Positions 33,365-44,534 of a DNA stretch of 64,000 nucleotides are shown piece by piece. Made by a program: the position numbers and the translations under genes. The DNA is from Burkholderia cepacia (GTDB taxonomy: Bacteria; Pseudomonadota; Gammaproteobacteria; Burkholderiales; Burkholderiaceae). Position 1 is the stretch's first letter, and every line of letters starts with the position of its first letter. Below the pieces are notes generated by a model. The model ran no database searches. It was not told the DNA's origin and saw nothing but the letters and a program-made list of their open reading frames with translations. Location of the stretch: the NCBI RefSeq assembly GCF_029962485.1, contig NZ_CP073637.1, forward strand, positions 2,294,001 to 2,358,000, given 5' to 3'.

Positions 33365-34786
33365 TTACGCGATCAGCAGGTCGGGACGCCATTCGATCCG
33401 GCGCCAGGCGCCGTCGCCGGCCGCCTCGCGGTCGAACAGGTCAGCATCGCGATTGATGCCGAGCCGCGGCACGTAGATCAGCCGCTCGTCCGCGAACAAG
33501 AGCGGCACGTCGCGCTGCCAGGCCGGTACGCCGCGCTCCTGGAACAGGTTCTTCAGCGTGCGGCCCGGCCCGCCCGGCGACGTGCGCATCCGCTCGCCGC
33601 CCGCGCGGGCGCGTACCGCAAGCCGCACGCTGCGCAGCAGCGCCTCCGGCACGGCATCGGCACTCCCCGCCTCGGCTTGCGCGAACACGTATGTGCCGCG
33701 CCAGCCCGGCAGGTGCCACACCTCCTGCCCATCCCACGCGAGCGCCGCTTCGGGGTGCGGCGAGCCCGTGCCGTCGTCGGCTGGTTCGCTGCTGTCGCCC
33801 GCTTCCCAGTAGACGACATCGCGATAGAGCCGCAGGCACTGCCCCGCATGATCGACACGCAGCGCGTGGGCGTCATGCGCGGCGCGCAGTTGCCGCATCA
33901 TGTTGGCGAGCCGCGCGGCCGACGCGCCCGGCAAGCCGAGCCGGCGCATCCAGAAGCGCAGCAGGTTCGCGCCGCGCGTGTCGTCGAACGCGACCAGCGC
34001 GTCGCGCGACAGCGCATGCCCGTCGTCGCGCGCGGCGGCGGCGAAATCCAGTTCAGCCAGATCGTCGAGCAGCCGCTGCGCGGCGGCCGCATGCTGGGCC
34101 GCGCGGCCGAGTGCGTCACGAAACCCGGGGAAATGCACGGCCAGCGCCGGCAGCACGTCGATGCGCAGCGCATTGCGCGCATAGCGCGTGTCGCCGTTCG
34201 ATTCGTCGTCGATCCACGCGAGCGCGTGCTGCTCCGCATAGCGCTCAAGTTGCACACGCAACAATCGCAGCAACGGCCGCACACGCTCGACGCTCACACC
34301 GTCCGGGCGATAGCGCGGCGCCATCGCGGCGAGCCCGGCGATGCCCGCGCCGCGCAGCAATTGCAGCAGCACGGTCTCGGCCTGGTCGTCCGCATGCTGC
34401 GCGAGCCATAGCGTGGCTGCGCCGTGGCGTTCGCACATCGCGTCGAGCGCCGCATAGCGACGCTCGCGCGCCGTCGCCTCGATGCCGAGGCCGCTGTCGC
34501 GCGGCACGTCGACACGCATCGATTCGAATGCGACACCGAGTCGCGCGGCTTGCGCTTCGGCATGCGCGACCCACGCATCGGCGTTCGCACTCAGGCCGTG
34601 ATGCACGTGCAGCGCGACGCAACGGGACGCGCCCGCGACACGCACGGCCGCATCGAGCAGCACGGTCGAGTCGAGGCCGCCGCTGTAGGCGATCGCGATG
34701 CACGCATCGGCCGGCATGCCGGAAAGCGCAACGCCGACCGCGTCGAGGACGACACGGTCGGCGGAGAATTCGGTCGGCGGGATCAC
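33365..34786 (-). CDS. tilS: tRNA(Ile)-lysidine synthase
   Basis: The product is 473 aa. The PP-loop ATPase motif SGGLDS lies at about residues 30-35. The N-type synthase core and two C-terminal TilS domains (near YVPRLGINRDADL) give a length normal for proteobacterial TilS. It converts C34 of the CAU-anticodon tRNA-Ile to lysidine so that it reads AUA. It lies between accA and lysC, a conserved Burkholderiales order. Confidence 0.94.
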   Translation of the reverse strand: MIPPTEFSADRVVLDAVGVALSGMPADACIAIAYSGGLDSTVLLDAAVRVAGASRCVALHVHHGLSANADAWVAHAEAQAARLGVAFESMRVDVPRDSGLGIEATARERRYAALDAMCERHGAATLWLAQHADDQAETVLLQLLRGAGIAGLAAMAPRYRPDGVSVERVRPLLRLLRVQLERYAEQHALAWIDDESNGDTRYARNALRIDVLPALAVHFPGFRDALGRAAQHAAAAQRLLDDLAELDFAAAARDDGHALSRDALVAFDDTRGANLLRFWMRRLGLPGASAARLANMMRQLRAAHDAHALRVDHAGQCLRLYRDVVYWEAGDSSEPADDGTGSPHPEAALAWDGQEVWHLPGWRGTYVFAQAEAGSADAVPEALLRSVRLAVRARAGGERMRTSPGGPGRTLKNLFQERGVPAWQRDVPLLFADERLIYVPRLGINRDADLFDREAAGDGAWRRIEWRPDLLIA

Positions 34787-34832
34787 GAGCGGGACGCGCG
34801 CGCAGCGGCGCGCGAATTGAATACGCAGCCGG

Positions 34833-35804
34833 TCATGCGCCGGGCGTGGTTTCCTTGAACTTGCCGTAGGCCATCAGGCGTTCGAAGCGGCGCTCGCGCA
34901 CTGCATCGATGCTCATGCCCTGGAACTGGCGCAGCGAATCGGCGAGCGCGCGGCGCAGCAGTGCAGCCATGCCCTTCGGATCGCGATGCGCGCCGCCGAG
35001 TGGCTCGTTGATGATCTTGTCGATCAGGCCGAGCGCCTTCAGGCGGTGCGCGGTCAGGCCCAGCGCTTCCGCGGCTTCCGGCGCCTTCGCGGCACTCTTC
35101 CACAGGATCGACGCGCAGCCTTCCGGCGAGATCACCGAGTAGGTCGAGAACTGCAGCATCATCACGGTGTCGGCCACGGCGATCGCCAGCGCGCCGCCCG
35201 AACCGCCCTCGCCGATCACGGTCGTGATGATCGGCGTCTTCAGCTCGGCCATCACGTACAGGTTGTGGCCGATCGCTTCCGACTGGCCACGCTCTTCCGC
35301 GCCGATGCCCGGGTAGGCGCCCGGCGTGTCGACGAACGTGAAGATCGGCAGCCCGAACTTTTCGGCGAGACGCATCAGGCGTTCGGCCTTGCGATAGCCT
35401 TCCGGACGCGGCATCCCGAAGTTGCGCGCGGCGCGCTCCTTCGTGTCGCGGCCCTTCTGGTGACCGATCACCATGCACGGATGACCGCCGAAGCGCGCGA
35501 GGCCGCCGACGATCGACAGGTCGTCCGAGAACGCGCGGTCGCCATGCAGCTCGTGAAAATCGGTAAACAGTTCCGCGACGTAATCGAGCGTGTACGGACG
35601 CTGCGGATGCCGCGCGATCTGCGAAACCTGCCACGGCGACAGGTTCGCGTAGAGGTCTTTCGTCAGTTGCTGGCTTTTCTTCGACAGCCGCTCGATTTCT
35701 TCCGAAATATCGACAGCCGAGTCGTCCTGCACGAATCGCAGCTCTTCGATCTTGGCCTCGAGTTCGGCGATCGGCTGTTCGAAATCCAGAAACGTGGTCT
35801 TCAT
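34833..35804 (-). CDS. accA: acetyl-CoA carboxylase carboxyltransferase subunit alpha
   Basis: The product is 323 aa, standard AccA length, with the start [20 protein letters not shown] and carboxyltransferase signatures ([44 protein letters not shown]). With AccD it transfers CO2 from biotin to acetyl-CoA to form malonyl-CoA for fatty acid synthesis. It lies 46 bases upstream of tilS. Confidence 0.97.
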   Translation of the reverse strand: MKTTFLDFEQPIAELEAKIEELRFVQDDSAVDISEEIERLSKKSQQLTKDLYANLSPWQVSQIARHPQRPYTLDYVAELFTDFHELHGDRAFSDDLSIVGGLARFGGHPCMVIGHQKGRDTKERAARNFGMPRPEGYRKAERLMRLAEKFGLPIFTFVDTPGAYPGIGAEERGQSEAIGHNLYVMAELKTPIITTVIGEGGSGGALAIAVADTVMMLQFSTYSVISPEGCASILWKSAAKAPEAAEALGLTAHRLKALGLIDKIINEPLGGAHRDPKGMAALLRRALADSLRQFQGMSIDAVRERRFERLMAYGKFKETTPGA

Positions 35805-35907
35805 GTGTTCGAATCCTTGGGTCTTGCGGCAGCGCGTATTCTACCCGCGCGGGCGACGCTCAAAACCGGCTCTCAACTATTGATGTTTAAAACCCGATAG
35901 CCGACGC

Positions 35908-36735
35908 TCAGGCGTCGGTGTCGGGCGCATCGAGGCTGCGCCACATGTACCAGGTCGCGACGGTGCGCCACGGCTCCCAGTTGGCTGCGACTTCACGCGC
36001 CTCGCTGCGCGTGACGGGTTCCCCGCTGAAATAATTGACGCTGATCGCGCGGATCAGGCCCGGGTCGTCGAGCGGCAGCACGTCCGGCCGCGACAGGTTG
36101 AAGATCAGGAACATCTCGGCCGTCCAGCGGCTGATGCCGCGGATCTGCGTGAGTTCCGCGATCACGTCCTCGTCGTCCATCGACGTCCATTTGTCGACGT
36201 GCAACGCGCCCGATACGAAATGCTGCGCAAGATCGAGGATGTATTCCGTCTTGCGTTTCGACAGCCCGCACGCGATCAGCTTGTCCGCGCCGAGCCGGAT
36301 CACCGGCTGCGGCGCGAGCTTCGGGCACGCGTCCTCGATGCGCGCCCACAGCGACTGCGCGGACGGCACCGAAATCTGCTGGCCGACGACCGAGCGCGCG
36401 AGCGTGACGAACGGGTCGCCGCGCTTCACGAGATGCGCGGGACCGAACTTCGGAATCAGTTTCTTCAGGATGCGGTCGCGCTTGACGAGGTCGGCGCAGG
36501 CCTTGTCCCAGTAGGCAGGACGCACGACGACCTCCTCGCCGTCCACTTCGGACGCACGGGTCTTGCGGGCCGCGTCGGCGGCCGGTTGCGCCGCCGCCGG
36601 CTGCGCATGACCGTTCAGCGCGCCGTTCGGCGCGGCACGCGTCGCGTCCGCCTTCGCCGCCGGCACGCGCCTGGCTGCCGGACGCGCGGCGACCGCGGTC
36701 GCGCGCCTGACCGGCGCTTTTCTAGCCGTTGCCAT
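35908..36735 (-). CDS. DNA-3-methyladenine glycosylase (AlkA-like, HhH-GPD)
   Basis: The product is 275 aa. The core has the helix-hairpin-helix LTQIRGISRWTAEMFLIF and the catalytic Asp in LPLDDPGL. Upstream SVVGQQISVPSAQSLWARI is typical of base-excision DNA glycosylases of the AlkA branch. The first 60 or so residues are an Ala/Arg/Pro-rich, probably disordered extension that may help DNA binding. The enzyme removes alkylated purines. It sits between accA and cysS. Confidence 0.88.
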   Translation of the reverse strand: MATARKAPVRRATAVAARPAARRVPAAKADATRAAPNGALNGHAQPAAAQPAADAARKTRASEVDGEEVVVRPAYWDKACADLVKRDRILKKLIPKFGPAHLVKRGDPFVTLARSVVGQQISVPSAQSLWARIEDACPKLAPQPVIRLGADKLIACGLSKRKTEYILDLAQHFVSGALHVDKWTSMDDEDVIAELTQIRGISRWTAEMFLIFNLSRPDVLPLDDPGLIRAISVNYFSGEPVTRSEAREVAANWEPWRTVATWYMWRSLDAPDTDA

Positions 36736-36778
36736 CTTGCCTCCTACCTGACGGATCGGTCAGTGGAACGCACCGCGC

Positions 36779-38176
36779 TCATACGCGACGCCATTCGGTC
36801 GATCCGCCCGGTTTGTCTTCAAGTGCGATGCCGGCTTCGAGCAATTCCGCCCGGATCCGGTCCGCTTCGGCATAGTCCTTCGCTTGCTTCGCCGCGACGC
36901 GCGCGGCGATCTTCGCTTCGATCTCGTCGGCGGCGACCGCGCCCGCCTGCGCGACGCCGGACGCCTGCTGCAGGAATGCGCGCGGCTCGCGGCCCAGCAG
37001 GCCGAGCAGGCCCGCCAGCTGTTTCAGCTGCCGCGCGAGCGACGCGTCGCGCGTGCGATTCACTTCGCCCGCGAGCTCGAACAGCGTCGCCACCGCGACC
37101 GGCGTGTTGAAGTCGTCGTTCATCGCGGCCGCGAAACGCTGCGCGTACGGCTCGTTCCAGTCGAGCGCGAGCGTGTCGGCCTCGACGTCCTTCAGCGCCG
37201 TATACAGACGCGTGAGCGATGCACGCGCGTCGTCGAGATGCACGTCGCTATAGTTGAGCGGCGACCGGTAGTGCGTGCGCACGATGAAGAAGCGCATGAC
37301 TTCCGCATCGTACCGCTCGAGCACTTCGCGGATCGTGAAGAAGTTGCCGAGCGATTTCGACATCTTCTCGTTGTCGACCTGCACGAAGCCGTTGTGCATC
37401 CAGTAGTTGACGAACGTCTCGCCGGTCGCGCCTTCGCTCTGCGCGATCTCGTTCTCGTGGTGCGGAAATTGCAGATCCTGCCCGCCACCGTGGATGTCGA
37501 AGTGATTGCCGAGCAGCGAGCAGCCCATCGCCGAGCACTCGATGTGCCAGCCCGGGCGCCCCATCCCGTACTTCGATCCCCACGACGCGCCTTCCGGATC
37601 TTCCGGCTTCGCGCGCTTCCACAGCACGAAATCGAGCGGATCTTCCTTCGCGTCGTTCGCGGCGACGCGTTCGCCCGCGCGCAGATCGTCGAGCGACTTG
37701 CCCGACAGCTTTCCGTAGTTCGTGAACTTGCGCACCGAATAATTGACGTCGCCATCGGTCGCCTGGTACGCGTAGCCGTTCGTCTCGAGCGTCTCGATCA
37801 TGCCGAGCATCTGCGGGATGAACTGCGTCGCGCGCGGCTCGATGTCGGGCCGCTGGATGCCGAGCGCACTTTCGTCCTCGTGCATCGCGCCGATGAACCG
37901 GTCGGTCAGCGACTTGATCGTCTCGCCGTTCTCGACCGCGCGGCGGATGATCTTGTCGTCGATGTCGGTGATGTTGCGCACATACGTGACCCGGTAACCG
38001 ATCGCACGCAACCAGCGCTGGACGAGGTCGAACACGACCAGCATGCGCGCGTGGCCCACGTGACAATAGTCGTAGACGGTGATCCCGCATACGTACATCC
38101 GCACTTCGCCGGACTGGCGCGGCACGAAAACTTGCTTGTCACGCGCGAGCGTGTTGTAGATGCGCAGTGATTCCAT
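36779..38176 (-). CDS. cysS: cysteine--tRNA ligase
   Basis: The product is 465 aa from the ATG at 38176 ([15 protein letters not shown]). The class I HIGH-like motif is HVGHAR and the KMSKS motif is [10 protein letters not shown]. Zinc-site cysteines and histidines are visible in [13 protein letters not shown] and WHIECSAM. It charges tRNA-Cys in the cytoplasm. cysE, which makes the cysteine precursor, is 3 kb away. It is divergent from the TPR gene. Confidence 0.97.
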   Translation of the reverse strand: MESLRIYNTLARDKQVFVPRQSGEVRMYVCGITVYDYCHVGHARMLVVFDLVQRWLRAIGYRVTYVRNITDIDDKIIRRAVENGETIKSLTDRFIGAMHEDESALGIQRPDIEPRATQFIPQMLGMIETLETNGYAYQATDGDVNYSVRKFTNYGKLSGKSLDDLRAGERVAANDAKEDPLDFVLWKRAKPEDPEGASWGSKYGMGRPGWHIECSAMGCSLLGNHFDIHGGGQDLQFPHHENEIAQSEGATGETFVNYWMHNGFVQVDNEKMSKSLGNFFTIREVLERYDAEVMRFFIVRTHYRSPLNYSDVHLDDARASLTRLYTALKDVEADTLALDWNEPYAQRFAAAMNDDFNTPVAVATLFELAGEVNRTRDASLARQLKQLAGLLGLLGREPRAFLQQASGVAQAGAVAADEIEAKIAARVAAKQAKDYAEADRIRAELLEAGIALEDKPGGSTEWRRV

Positions 38177-38409
38177 AGAGATGAACCGTGAGCCGAAGGA
38201 AACCGCCCTGGCGAAGCTCGCCCAGCATGCGAAACGGACGGACCATCTGCTGCGGCGCCAGGCCGAGCGTCCTCGTATCACATGGGGCGGTCAGGCTGCA
38301 AGCACAGCGGTGACGGCCACGAGAGGCAAAGAAAGACTGTCTGCCGCTCGCCGGAACGCGCAGACGTTTTGTTAGAATGGCTCGGAGTATAACATTCCGA
38401 TTTACGCCT

Positions 38410-39132
38410 ATGAAACCTCATCGCGGCCGCGCGCAGAGCGCTGCGACCCTCGTTGCGACCACCGTCATGGGCGTCGCGCTGACGCTGTTCGCGGTCCCCG
38501 CGGCGCATGCGCAGAAGGCCCCGGCCGTCGCCGACGGCACCCCCGAAATCGACGCGTCGATCGCCGGCAAGCAATGGAAGCAGGCGCTCGCGCAGCTCGA
38601 CGCGCGCATCGCGTCGAACCCGCACGACGTGCAGGCGCAGTTCAAGCGCGGCACCGTGCTGGCCCGCCTGAACCGCGACGACGACGCGATCCAGCAGTTC
38701 GTCGCGATCACGCAGGCGTACCCCGAACTGCCCGAGCCGTACAACAACCTTGCGGCGCTTTACGCGAAGCATGGCCGCTACGACGACGCGCGCACCGCGC
38801 TCGTCACCGCGACGCAATCGAACCCGAGCTACTCGCTCGCGTACGAGAACCTCGGCGATCTCTACCTGCGCCTCGCGGCCGAGTCGTACAAGCGCGCGCA
38901 ATCGCTCGGCCGCACGAGCGGCGCCACCGCGCAGCGCCTCGCCGATCTCCAGAAGATCGTGTCGCCGCCGAAAGCCGCGTCGAACGCACGCGCGGCGACG
39001 CCCGCCACGCGCGACTACACCGACCGCGCCGCCGCGAACGTGAGCACCACCACGCTGCCGATGTCGCCGACGTTCCAGTTCAGCGGTCCGTCGGGCGCAC
39101 TGGCGGCGCCGTACGTCGCGCCGTCGCAATAA
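38410..39132 (+). CDS. exported TPR-repeat protein
   Basis: The product is 240 aa from the ATG at 38410. A signal peptide (MKPHRGRAQSAATLVATTVM...AHA) is followed by tandem tetratricopeptide repeats (about residues 45-165, such as NPHDVQAQFKRGTVLARLNR and LPEPYNNLAALYAKHGRYDD) and a low-complexity Ala/Thr/Pro tail. It is probably a periplasmic protein-interaction factor. It heads a plus-strand group with two prolyl isomerases and lpxH. Confidence 0.82.
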   Translation: MKPHRGRAQSAATLVATTVMGVALTLFAVPAAHAQKAPAVADGTPEIDASIAGKQWKQALAQLDARIASNPHDVQAQFKRGTVLARLNRDDDAIQQFVAITQAYPELPEPYNNLAALYAKHGRYDDARTALVTATQSNPSYSLAYENLGDLYLRLAAESYKRAQSLGRTSGATAQRLADLQKIVSPPKAASNARAATPATRDYTDRAAANVSTTTLPMSPTFQFSGPSGALAAPYVAPSQ

Positions 39133-39171
39133 GCGGCGCGGCCTTCTTTCCCTCCCAACCTGAGGATCGCA

Positions 39172-39753
39172 ATGAAACGTCTGTTGCTGGCGCTTGGCGG
39201 CGCCGCCCTTCTCGCGACCGCGACCGCACCTGCGTTCGCGCAATCGGCTACCGCGCACCCCGTCGTGCAGCTGAAGACCTCGCAGGGCGACATCCGCGTC
39301 GAGCTCTACCCGGAGAAGGCACCGAAGTCGGTCGCCAACTTCCTCGATTACGTGAAGGCCGGCCAGTACAACGGCACGATCTTCCATCGCGTGATCAAGG
39401 GCTTCATGATCCAGGGCGGCGGCTACAAGACCAACTTCGAGGAGAAGCCGACCCGCGCGCCGATCCCGCTGGAGAGCCGCAATGGTCTGAAGAACCTGAC
39501 GGGCACGATCGCGATGGCGCGCACGAGCGATCCGAACTCCGCCACCGCGCAGTTCTTCATCAACACGGTCGACAACAGCGGCCTCGACTACCCGAACCCG
39601 GACGGCAACGGCTATGCGGTGTTCGGCAAGGTCGTGTCGGGCCTCGATGTCGTGAAGAAGATCGAAGGCGTCGCGACGACCTCGCGCGGCCCGATGCAGG
39701 ACGTGCCGGCACAACCGATCGTGATCGAATCGGCCAGCATCGTCTCGAAGTAA
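39172..39753 (+). CDS. ppiA: periplasmic peptidyl-prolyl cis-trans isomerase (cyclophilin)
   Basis: The product is 193 aa. A signal peptide (MKRLLLALGGAALLATATAP...AQ) precedes a full cyclophilin domain with [27 protein letters not shown] and [14 protein letters not shown]. It speeds proline isomerisation in exported proteins. It lies 39 bases after the TPR gene and 88 bases before its cytoplasmic paralogue. Confidence 0.93.
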   Translation: MKRLLLALGGAALLATATAPAFAQSATAHPVVQLKTSQGDIRVELYPEKAPKSVANFLDYVKAGQYNGTIFHRVIKGFMIQGGGYKTNFEEKPTRAPIPLESRNGLKNLTGTIAMARTSDPNSATAQFFINTVDNSGLDYPNPDGNGYAVFGKVVSGLDVVKKIEGVATTSRGPMQDVPAQPIVIESASIVSK

Positions 39754-39841
39754 GAACCTGCCGGCACGTCCGGCGCCTCACGCGGCCGCGTCGCACGACC
39801 GGCCGCGTGCCATTTAAACCGCCTCACCGAAGGAATTCATC

Positions 39842-40333
39842 ATGGTTGAACTGCATACGAACCACGGCGTGATCAAGCTCGAGCTCGACGCCGAGAAGGC
39901 ACCGAAGACGGTCGAGAACTTCCTGAACTACGTGAAGAAGGGCCACTACGACGGCACCGTGTTCCATCGCGTGATCAACGGCTTCATGATCCAGGGCGGC
40001 GGCTTCGAGCCGGGCCTGAAGCAGAAGCCGACCGACGCGCCGATCGACAACGAGGCGAACAACGGCCTGAAGAACGACAACTACACGGTCGCGATGGCAC
40101 GCACGAACGATCCGCACTCGGCCACCGCCCAGTTCTTCATCAACGTGAACGACAACGACTTCCTGAACCACTCGTCGCCGACGCCGCAGGGCTGGGGCTA
40201 CGCGGTGTTCGGCAAGGTCGTCGAAGGCCAGGACGTGGTCGACAAGATCAAGGGCGTCAAGACGGGCAACGCTGGTTTCCACCAGGACGTGCCGGCCGAC
40301 GACGTCGTGATCGAAAAGGCCGTCGTGGTCTGA
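39842..40333 (+). CDS. ppiB: cytoplasmic peptidyl-prolyl cis-trans isomerase (cyclophilin)
   Basis: The product is 163 aa without a signal peptide ([20 protein letters not shown]). The catalytic cyclophilin motifs [15 protein letters not shown] and [14 protein letters not shown] are present. It is a tandem paralogue of ppiA, as both align along the whole domain. AAGGAATTCATC precedes the start. Confidence 0.95.
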   Translation: MVELHTNHGVIKLELDAEKAPKTVENFLNYVKKGHYDGTVFHRVINGFMIQGGGFEPGLKQKPTDAPIDNEANNGLKNDNYTVAMARTNDPHSATAQFFINVNDNDFLNHSSPTPQGWGYAVFGKVVEGQDVVDKIKGVKTGNAGFHQDVPADDVVIEKAVVV

Positions 40334-40356
40334 CGCACGGTTACGGAGACACTTCG

Positions 40357-41157
40357 ATGTTGCAGGAGAGTCCGCCGCGAAGCGTCTCCGCGGGCGTGCC
40401 AGGCGAGCGCGAGTACGCGCAAGCCGCACGCCCGTTCCTGTTTCTCTCCGATCTGCATCTGAGCGAAGCGATTCCGAAGACGGTCGCCGCGTTCGAGCAT
40501 TTCGTGAAATACACCGCCGACAGCGCCGACTCGGTGTTCATCCTCGGTGATCTTTTCGAATACTGGATCGGCGACGACATCCTCGACGACGATCCGTTCG
40601 CGGCCCGCATGGCCGCGCTGATGCACACGTTCTCCGAGCGCGGGATCGCGCTCTACGTGATGCACGGCAATCGCGATTTCCTGCTCGGCCGGCGCTTCAT
40701 GAAGGCAGCCGGCGCAATGCTGCTGCCCGACCCGTCGCTGATCATGGCGTTCGGCCAGCGCATCGTGCTCGCGCACGGCGACGCGCAATGCACGGCCGAC
40801 CGCGGCTACCAGGTGTTCCGTCGCTTCGCGCGCAACCGCGTCGTGCAATGGCTGTTTCTCGCGTGGCCGTTCCGCTGGCGCCGCGCGCTCGCGCAGCGCA
40901 TGCGCTCGAACAGCGAAACGGGCCGGATGCGCCCTGCTTCGGCCATCTACGATGTCACGCGTGAAGGCGTGGCCGCCCTGTTCCGCAAGAGCCGCGCGAG
41001 CGTGATCATTCACGGCCACACGCATCGCCCCGCGCGCCACCTGGAACCGGGCGGCATCCGCTGGGTGCTGCCCGACTGGGATCTCGATCACGGCGCACCG
41101 CGCGGCGGCTACCTGCGCGTCGACGCGGAAGGCATCCACGCGATGCCGCTCGACTGA
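40357..41157 (+). CDS. lpxH: UDP-2,3-diacylglucosamine diphosphatase
   Basis: The product is 266 aa. Calcineurin-type metallophosphoesterase motifs appear in order: SDLHLSE, GDLFEYWIGDD, GNRDFLLG, HGDAQCTAD and HGHTHRP. It hydrolyses UDP-2,3-diacylglucosamine to lipid X in lipid A synthesis at the inner membrane. The start lies 23 bases after the ppiB stop, so they are probably co-transcribed. The first 25 residues are variable, so the start could be internal. Confidence 0.93.
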   Translation: MLQESPPRSVSAGVPGEREYAQAARPFLFLSDLHLSEAIPKTVAAFEHFVKYTADSADSVFILGDLFEYWIGDDILDDDPFAARMAALMHTFSERGIALYVMHGNRDFLLGRRFMKAAGAMLLPDPSLIMAFGQRIVLAHGDAQCTADRGYQVFRRFARNRVVQWLFLAWPFRWRRALAQRMRSNSETGRMRPASAIYDVTREGVAALFRKSRASVIIHGHTHRPARHLEPGGIRWVLPDWDLDHGAPRGGYLRVDAEGIHAMPLD

Positions 41158-41203
41158 CGCCGCCGTCGCACTGACCGGCGGCCGTCGGCACGCATCGCGT
41201 TCG

Positions 41204-41977
41204 TTACATCTGGCGCTCGACCGTCTTTCCCTCCAGCACCGCCGACAGCCTGCGCAGGTCGAGGCGCGCCGCATCGGCGCCCTGCAGCGTTTCCAGATGC
41301 GTCCCGAGCTGTTCGAGCGCCGCGACGATCTCGTCGACACGACGGCTTTCCTTCGCCGCGTGATCGATCAGGCCGTGGATCGCGAGCGACATCGGATCGT
41401 CGGCGTTCGGCGTGATCCCGTACGCGCAGAATGCCGCACGCTCGGGCTGCGGCTTCGGCTGCGCCGGCATCACGACGCGCGCCGGATTGCCGACCGCCGT
41501 GCCGCCTGGCGGCACCGGCTTCACGACGACCGCGTTCGAGCCGATCTTCGCTCCCGCCCCGACCGTGAAACTGCCAAGCACCTTCGCACCCGCGCCGACG
41601 ATCACGCCGGCTTCGAGCGTCGGGTGGCGCTTCGCGCCGCGCGTGAGCGACGTGCCGCCCAGCGTCACGCCCTGATAGATCGTGCAGTCGTCGCCGATAA
41701 TCGCCGTCTCGCCGATCACGACACCCATGCCGTGGTCGATGAACACACGCCTGCCGATCGTCGCACCGGGATGGATTTCGATCCCCGTCAGGAACCGGCC
41801 GGCCTGCGACGCGAAACGTGCGAGCCAGTAGCGCTTCGCGCGCCAGCATGCGTGCGCGAAACGATGCAGCACGAGTGCATGCAACCCCGGATAACAGGTC
41901 AGCACTTCCCATGCACTGCGAGCGGCGGGATCCCGCTCGCGAATCGTTGCAACGTCTTCGCGCAGTCTCGTGAACAT
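41204..41977 (-). CDS. cysE: serine O-acetyltransferase
   Basis: The product is 257 aa from the ATG at 41977 ([20 protein letters not shown]). The hexapeptide left-handed beta helix is visible ([41 protein letters not shown]) with the catalytic His in DHGMG. It acetylates L-serine for cysteine synthesis. It is convergent with lpxH. A further in-frame ATG at 42091 exists, but the conserved N-terminus begins at 41977. Confidence 0.93.
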   Translation of the reverse strand: MFTRLREDVATIRERDPAARSAWEVLTCYPGLHALVLHRFAHACWRAKRYWLARFASQAGRFLTGIEIHPGATIGRRVFIDHGMGVVIGETAIIGDDCTIYQGVTLGGTSLTRGAKRHPTLEAGVIVGAGAKVLGSFTVGAGAKIGSNAVVVKPVPPGGTAVGNPARVVMPAQPKPQPERAAFCAYGITPNADDPMSLAIHGLIDHAAKESRRVDEIVAALEQLGTHLETLQGADAARLDLRRLSAVLEGKTVERQM

Positions 41978-42306
41978 GATGTGGTCTGGGAAAAGGCCGG
42001 CGCGCATCGCCGGCAATGACCGGCCGTTATCGCGCCGGGTAATTTGCTTATGACGTCCGGCGATTGTAGGGCCAGTCGCGCACGGCCGCACGCGGTCGCG
42101 CGTTCACCCCGCGGCCGGCGCGGGTATTCGGGCGGAAGGCTTGCTGGAGCGGGCTTGCTGGAGCGGGCTTGCCGGGAGGGTCGACCGGGTGGAATGCGCC
42201 GGGCCGGGGCGCTTCCGCGCTGACCGACGCGCGACCTGCCCGGCCCGAAGCGGCATCCGGGCGACGATCGAGCGACCGAGCAACCGGCCGCCGGTGCGCC
42301 GGCCGC

Positions 42307-43176
42307 TTACGCGTCGCCGTCGGGCTTGCCCGATTTCAGCAGGATGTGCTTCGCGACGCCGCGCAGGATGTTGACTTCCTCGCGCTCGAGGCCCGTGCGC
42401 GCGAACAGGCGCCGCAACCGCGGCATCAGCTTCTTCGGATTGCGCGGATCGAGGAAATCGAGCGCGATCAGCGCGTTCTCGAGGTGGACGTACATCCGCT
42501 CGATCTCGTCGCTCTGTGCGAGCGTGCCGACCTCGGCCGACTGTTGCGCCAACGGCTCGGCCGCCTGCTCGAGAAACGCGACGCGCAACTCGTACGCGAG
42601 CACCTGCACGGCCTGCGCAAGGTTCAGCGAGCTGTAGGCCGGGTTCGCCGGAATGTGCGCGAGCGCGCTGCACTGCTCGACATGCTCGTTCGCGAGGCCC
42701 GTGCGCTCGTTGCCGAACACGAGCGCGATGTCGCCCGTGCCGACCTGTGCGCACGCCTGCGCGGCGGCCGCACGCGGCGCGAGGCGCGGCGGCCCGTATT
42801 CGCGCGTGCGCGCGGTCAGTGCGATCGACCAGTGAACGCCGGACAGCGCGTCGCCGAGCGTCGGCACGACATGCGCGGACGCGAGGACGTCGTCCGCGCC
42901 GCTGGCCATCGCGATCGCCTCGGGGTCGCTCTGCACGTGCGGCACGCGCGGCGCGACCAGTACGAGACGCGAAAAGCCCATCGTCTTCAGCGCGCGGGCG
43001 GCCGCCCCGACATTGCCGGGATGGCTCGGCTCGACGAGCACGAAGCGGGTGGACGTGAAGCCGCCGGACGGCGGCGGGGACGAGGCCGCGCCCGGCTCGG
43101 ACGGCGCGGCGGTGTTCTGCGGAGTTTCCACTACGATGCGACTCGGTTCATCAGAATGGCAGTATGGTATCGCCAT
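42307..43176 (-). CDS. trmJ: TrmJ-like tRNA 2'-O-ribose methyltransferase
   Basis: It is a SpoU/SPOUT methyltransferase: [24 protein letters not shown] at the front, then the knot motifs [18 protein letters not shown] and [23 protein letters not shown]. TrmJ modifies residue 32 of several tRNAs. The C-terminal helical extension fits TrmJ rather than TrmH. The start is uncertain: 43176 gives 289 aa, an upstream ATG at 43248 gives 313 aa, and homology begins only after about 40 residues of linker. Confidence 0.88.
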   Translation of the reverse strand: MAIPYCHSDEPSRIVVETPQNTAAPSEPGAASSPPPSGGFTSTRFVLVEPSHPGNVGAAARALKTMGFSRLVLVAPRVPHVQSDPEAIAMASGADDVLASAHVVPTLGDALSGVHWSIALTARTREYGPPRLAPRAAAAQACAQVGTGDIALVFGNERTGLANEHVEQCSALAHIPANPAYSSLNLAQAVQVLAYELRVAFLEQAAEPLAQQSAEVGTLAQSDEIERMYVHLENALIALDFLDPRNPKKLMPRLRRLFARTGLEREEVNILRGVAKHILLKSGKPDGDA

Positions 43177-43411
43177 CGCCGCGGCAAACCCACTCGTCCG
43201 GACGGACAGTGGGGGTTTCCCCGCATTCCGGTCGCCTGAAACCGCCAAAAATCGGGTAAAATCATGCCTTTACGCGTCGCGCACCGTGCGGCGCGGGTCG
43301 TACCCCGTTCTTTGTCAATTCGCGTCTCACCTCGCCCGGCATGCTTGCGCCGTTCCGGGCGGTTGTTCCACTTCGTGGCGGCCCGTGCCGCCGGCTACAG
43401 GATCCAGGCTC

Positions 43412-44215
43412 ATGCATCCCATGCTCAACATTGCTGTCAAGGCTGCGCGCCGCGCCGGACAGATCATCAATCGCGCGTCCCTCGATCTCGACCTGATCGA
43501 GATCCGCAAGAAGCAGCAGAACGACTTCGTCACCGAAGTGGACAAGGCCGCCGAAGACGCGATCATCGAGACGCTGAAGACCGCCTACCCCGATCACGCG
43601 ATCCTCGCGGAAGAATCGGGCGAATCGGAGAACGAATCCGAATTCAAGTGGATCATCGATCCGCTCGACGGCACGACCAACTTCATCCACGGCTTCCCGT
43701 ACTACTGCGTGTCGATCGCGCTCGAGCACAAGGGCGTCGTCACGCAGGCCGTCATCTACGATCCGAACAAGAACGACCTGTTCACGGCCACGCGCGGCCG
43801 CGGTGCGTACCTGAACGACCGCCGCATCCGCGTCGGCCGCCGCGACCGCCTGGCAGATGCACTCGTCGGCACCGGCTTCCCGTTCCGCGAGAAGGACGGC
43901 CTCGACGCGTACGCACGCCTCTTCACCGAAATGACGCAGGCCTGCACGGGCCTGCGCCGCCCGGGCGCGGCGGCACTCGATCTCGCGAACGTCGCGGCCG
44001 GCCGCCTCGACGCGTTCTTCGAGCAAGGCATCAACGTGTGGGACATGGCCGCGGGCAGCCTGCTGATCACCGAGGCCGGCGGCCTCGTCGGCAACTACAC
44101 GGGCGACGCCGATTTCCTGCATCGCCATGAGATCGTCGCGGCGAACCCGAAGATCTACGCGCAGATGATCCCGATCCTGAACCGCTACAGCCGAGTCCAC
44201 CCGGCAGCGGAGTAA
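43412..44215 (+). CDS. suhB: inositol-1-monophosphatase family protein
   Basis: The product is 267 aa from the ATG at 43412 ([20 protein letters not shown]). Metal-site motifs are [21 protein letters not shown] and [15 protein letters not shown]. SuhB hydrolyses inositol phosphates in vitro. In E. coli it also joins the ribosomal antitermination complex. It is divergent from trmJ; the 235-base gap holds both promoters. Confidence 0.95.
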   Translation: MHPMLNIAVKAARRAGQIINRASLDLDLIEIRKKQQNDFVTEVDKAAEDAIIETLKTAYPDHAILAEESGESENESEFKWIIDPLDGTTNFIHGFPYYCVSIALEHKGVVTQAVIYDPNKNDLFTATRGRGAYLNDRRIRVGRRDRLADALVGTGFPFREKDGLDAYARLFTEMTQACTGLRRPGAAALDLANVAAGRLDAFFEQGINVWDMAAGSLLITEAGGLVGNYTGDADFLHRHEIVAANPKIYAQMIPILNRYSRVHPAAE

Positions 44216-44534
44216 AAGCCCGAGCCGCGCCCGCATGGCGCGGCTTTTGTGCAAACCGCTCGCGGGCATCGTCACGATCGCGCGCCGTTCGCCGCCCGAT
44301 CACCCGGGAGGCGCGACAATCTGCCGTGCACAAGGGGCGCTTCGTGCGCCTATCCTGAAGTTGCCCGAGTCGTCCGGGCGGGTCGGCGTACTGCCGCTCG
44401 CCCCGCTTCTCCCGCAACGACAATGAATGGTTTGCGTCCGGCAGGCCCGCGCGACGAACAACGCCGCCGCCGGCATACCGGCCCCACCTGTATCAACATC
44501 GCCACGACGCCGTGGCAATCGCATCCGAGTCCCC
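44216..44534. other. intergenic region with suhB terminator
   Basis: AGCCGCGCC / GGCGCGGCT (44223-44245) followed by TTTGTG is a rho-independent terminator for suhB. The rest, up to the FAD oxidoreductase start at 44535, contains no supported gene and should hold its promoter. Confidence 0.6.

Noticed and set aside
39172..40333. Recent tandem duplication of cyclophilin genes
   Set aside because: ppiA and ppiB differ in signal peptide and many residues; the pair is an old paralogy found in many proteobacteria.
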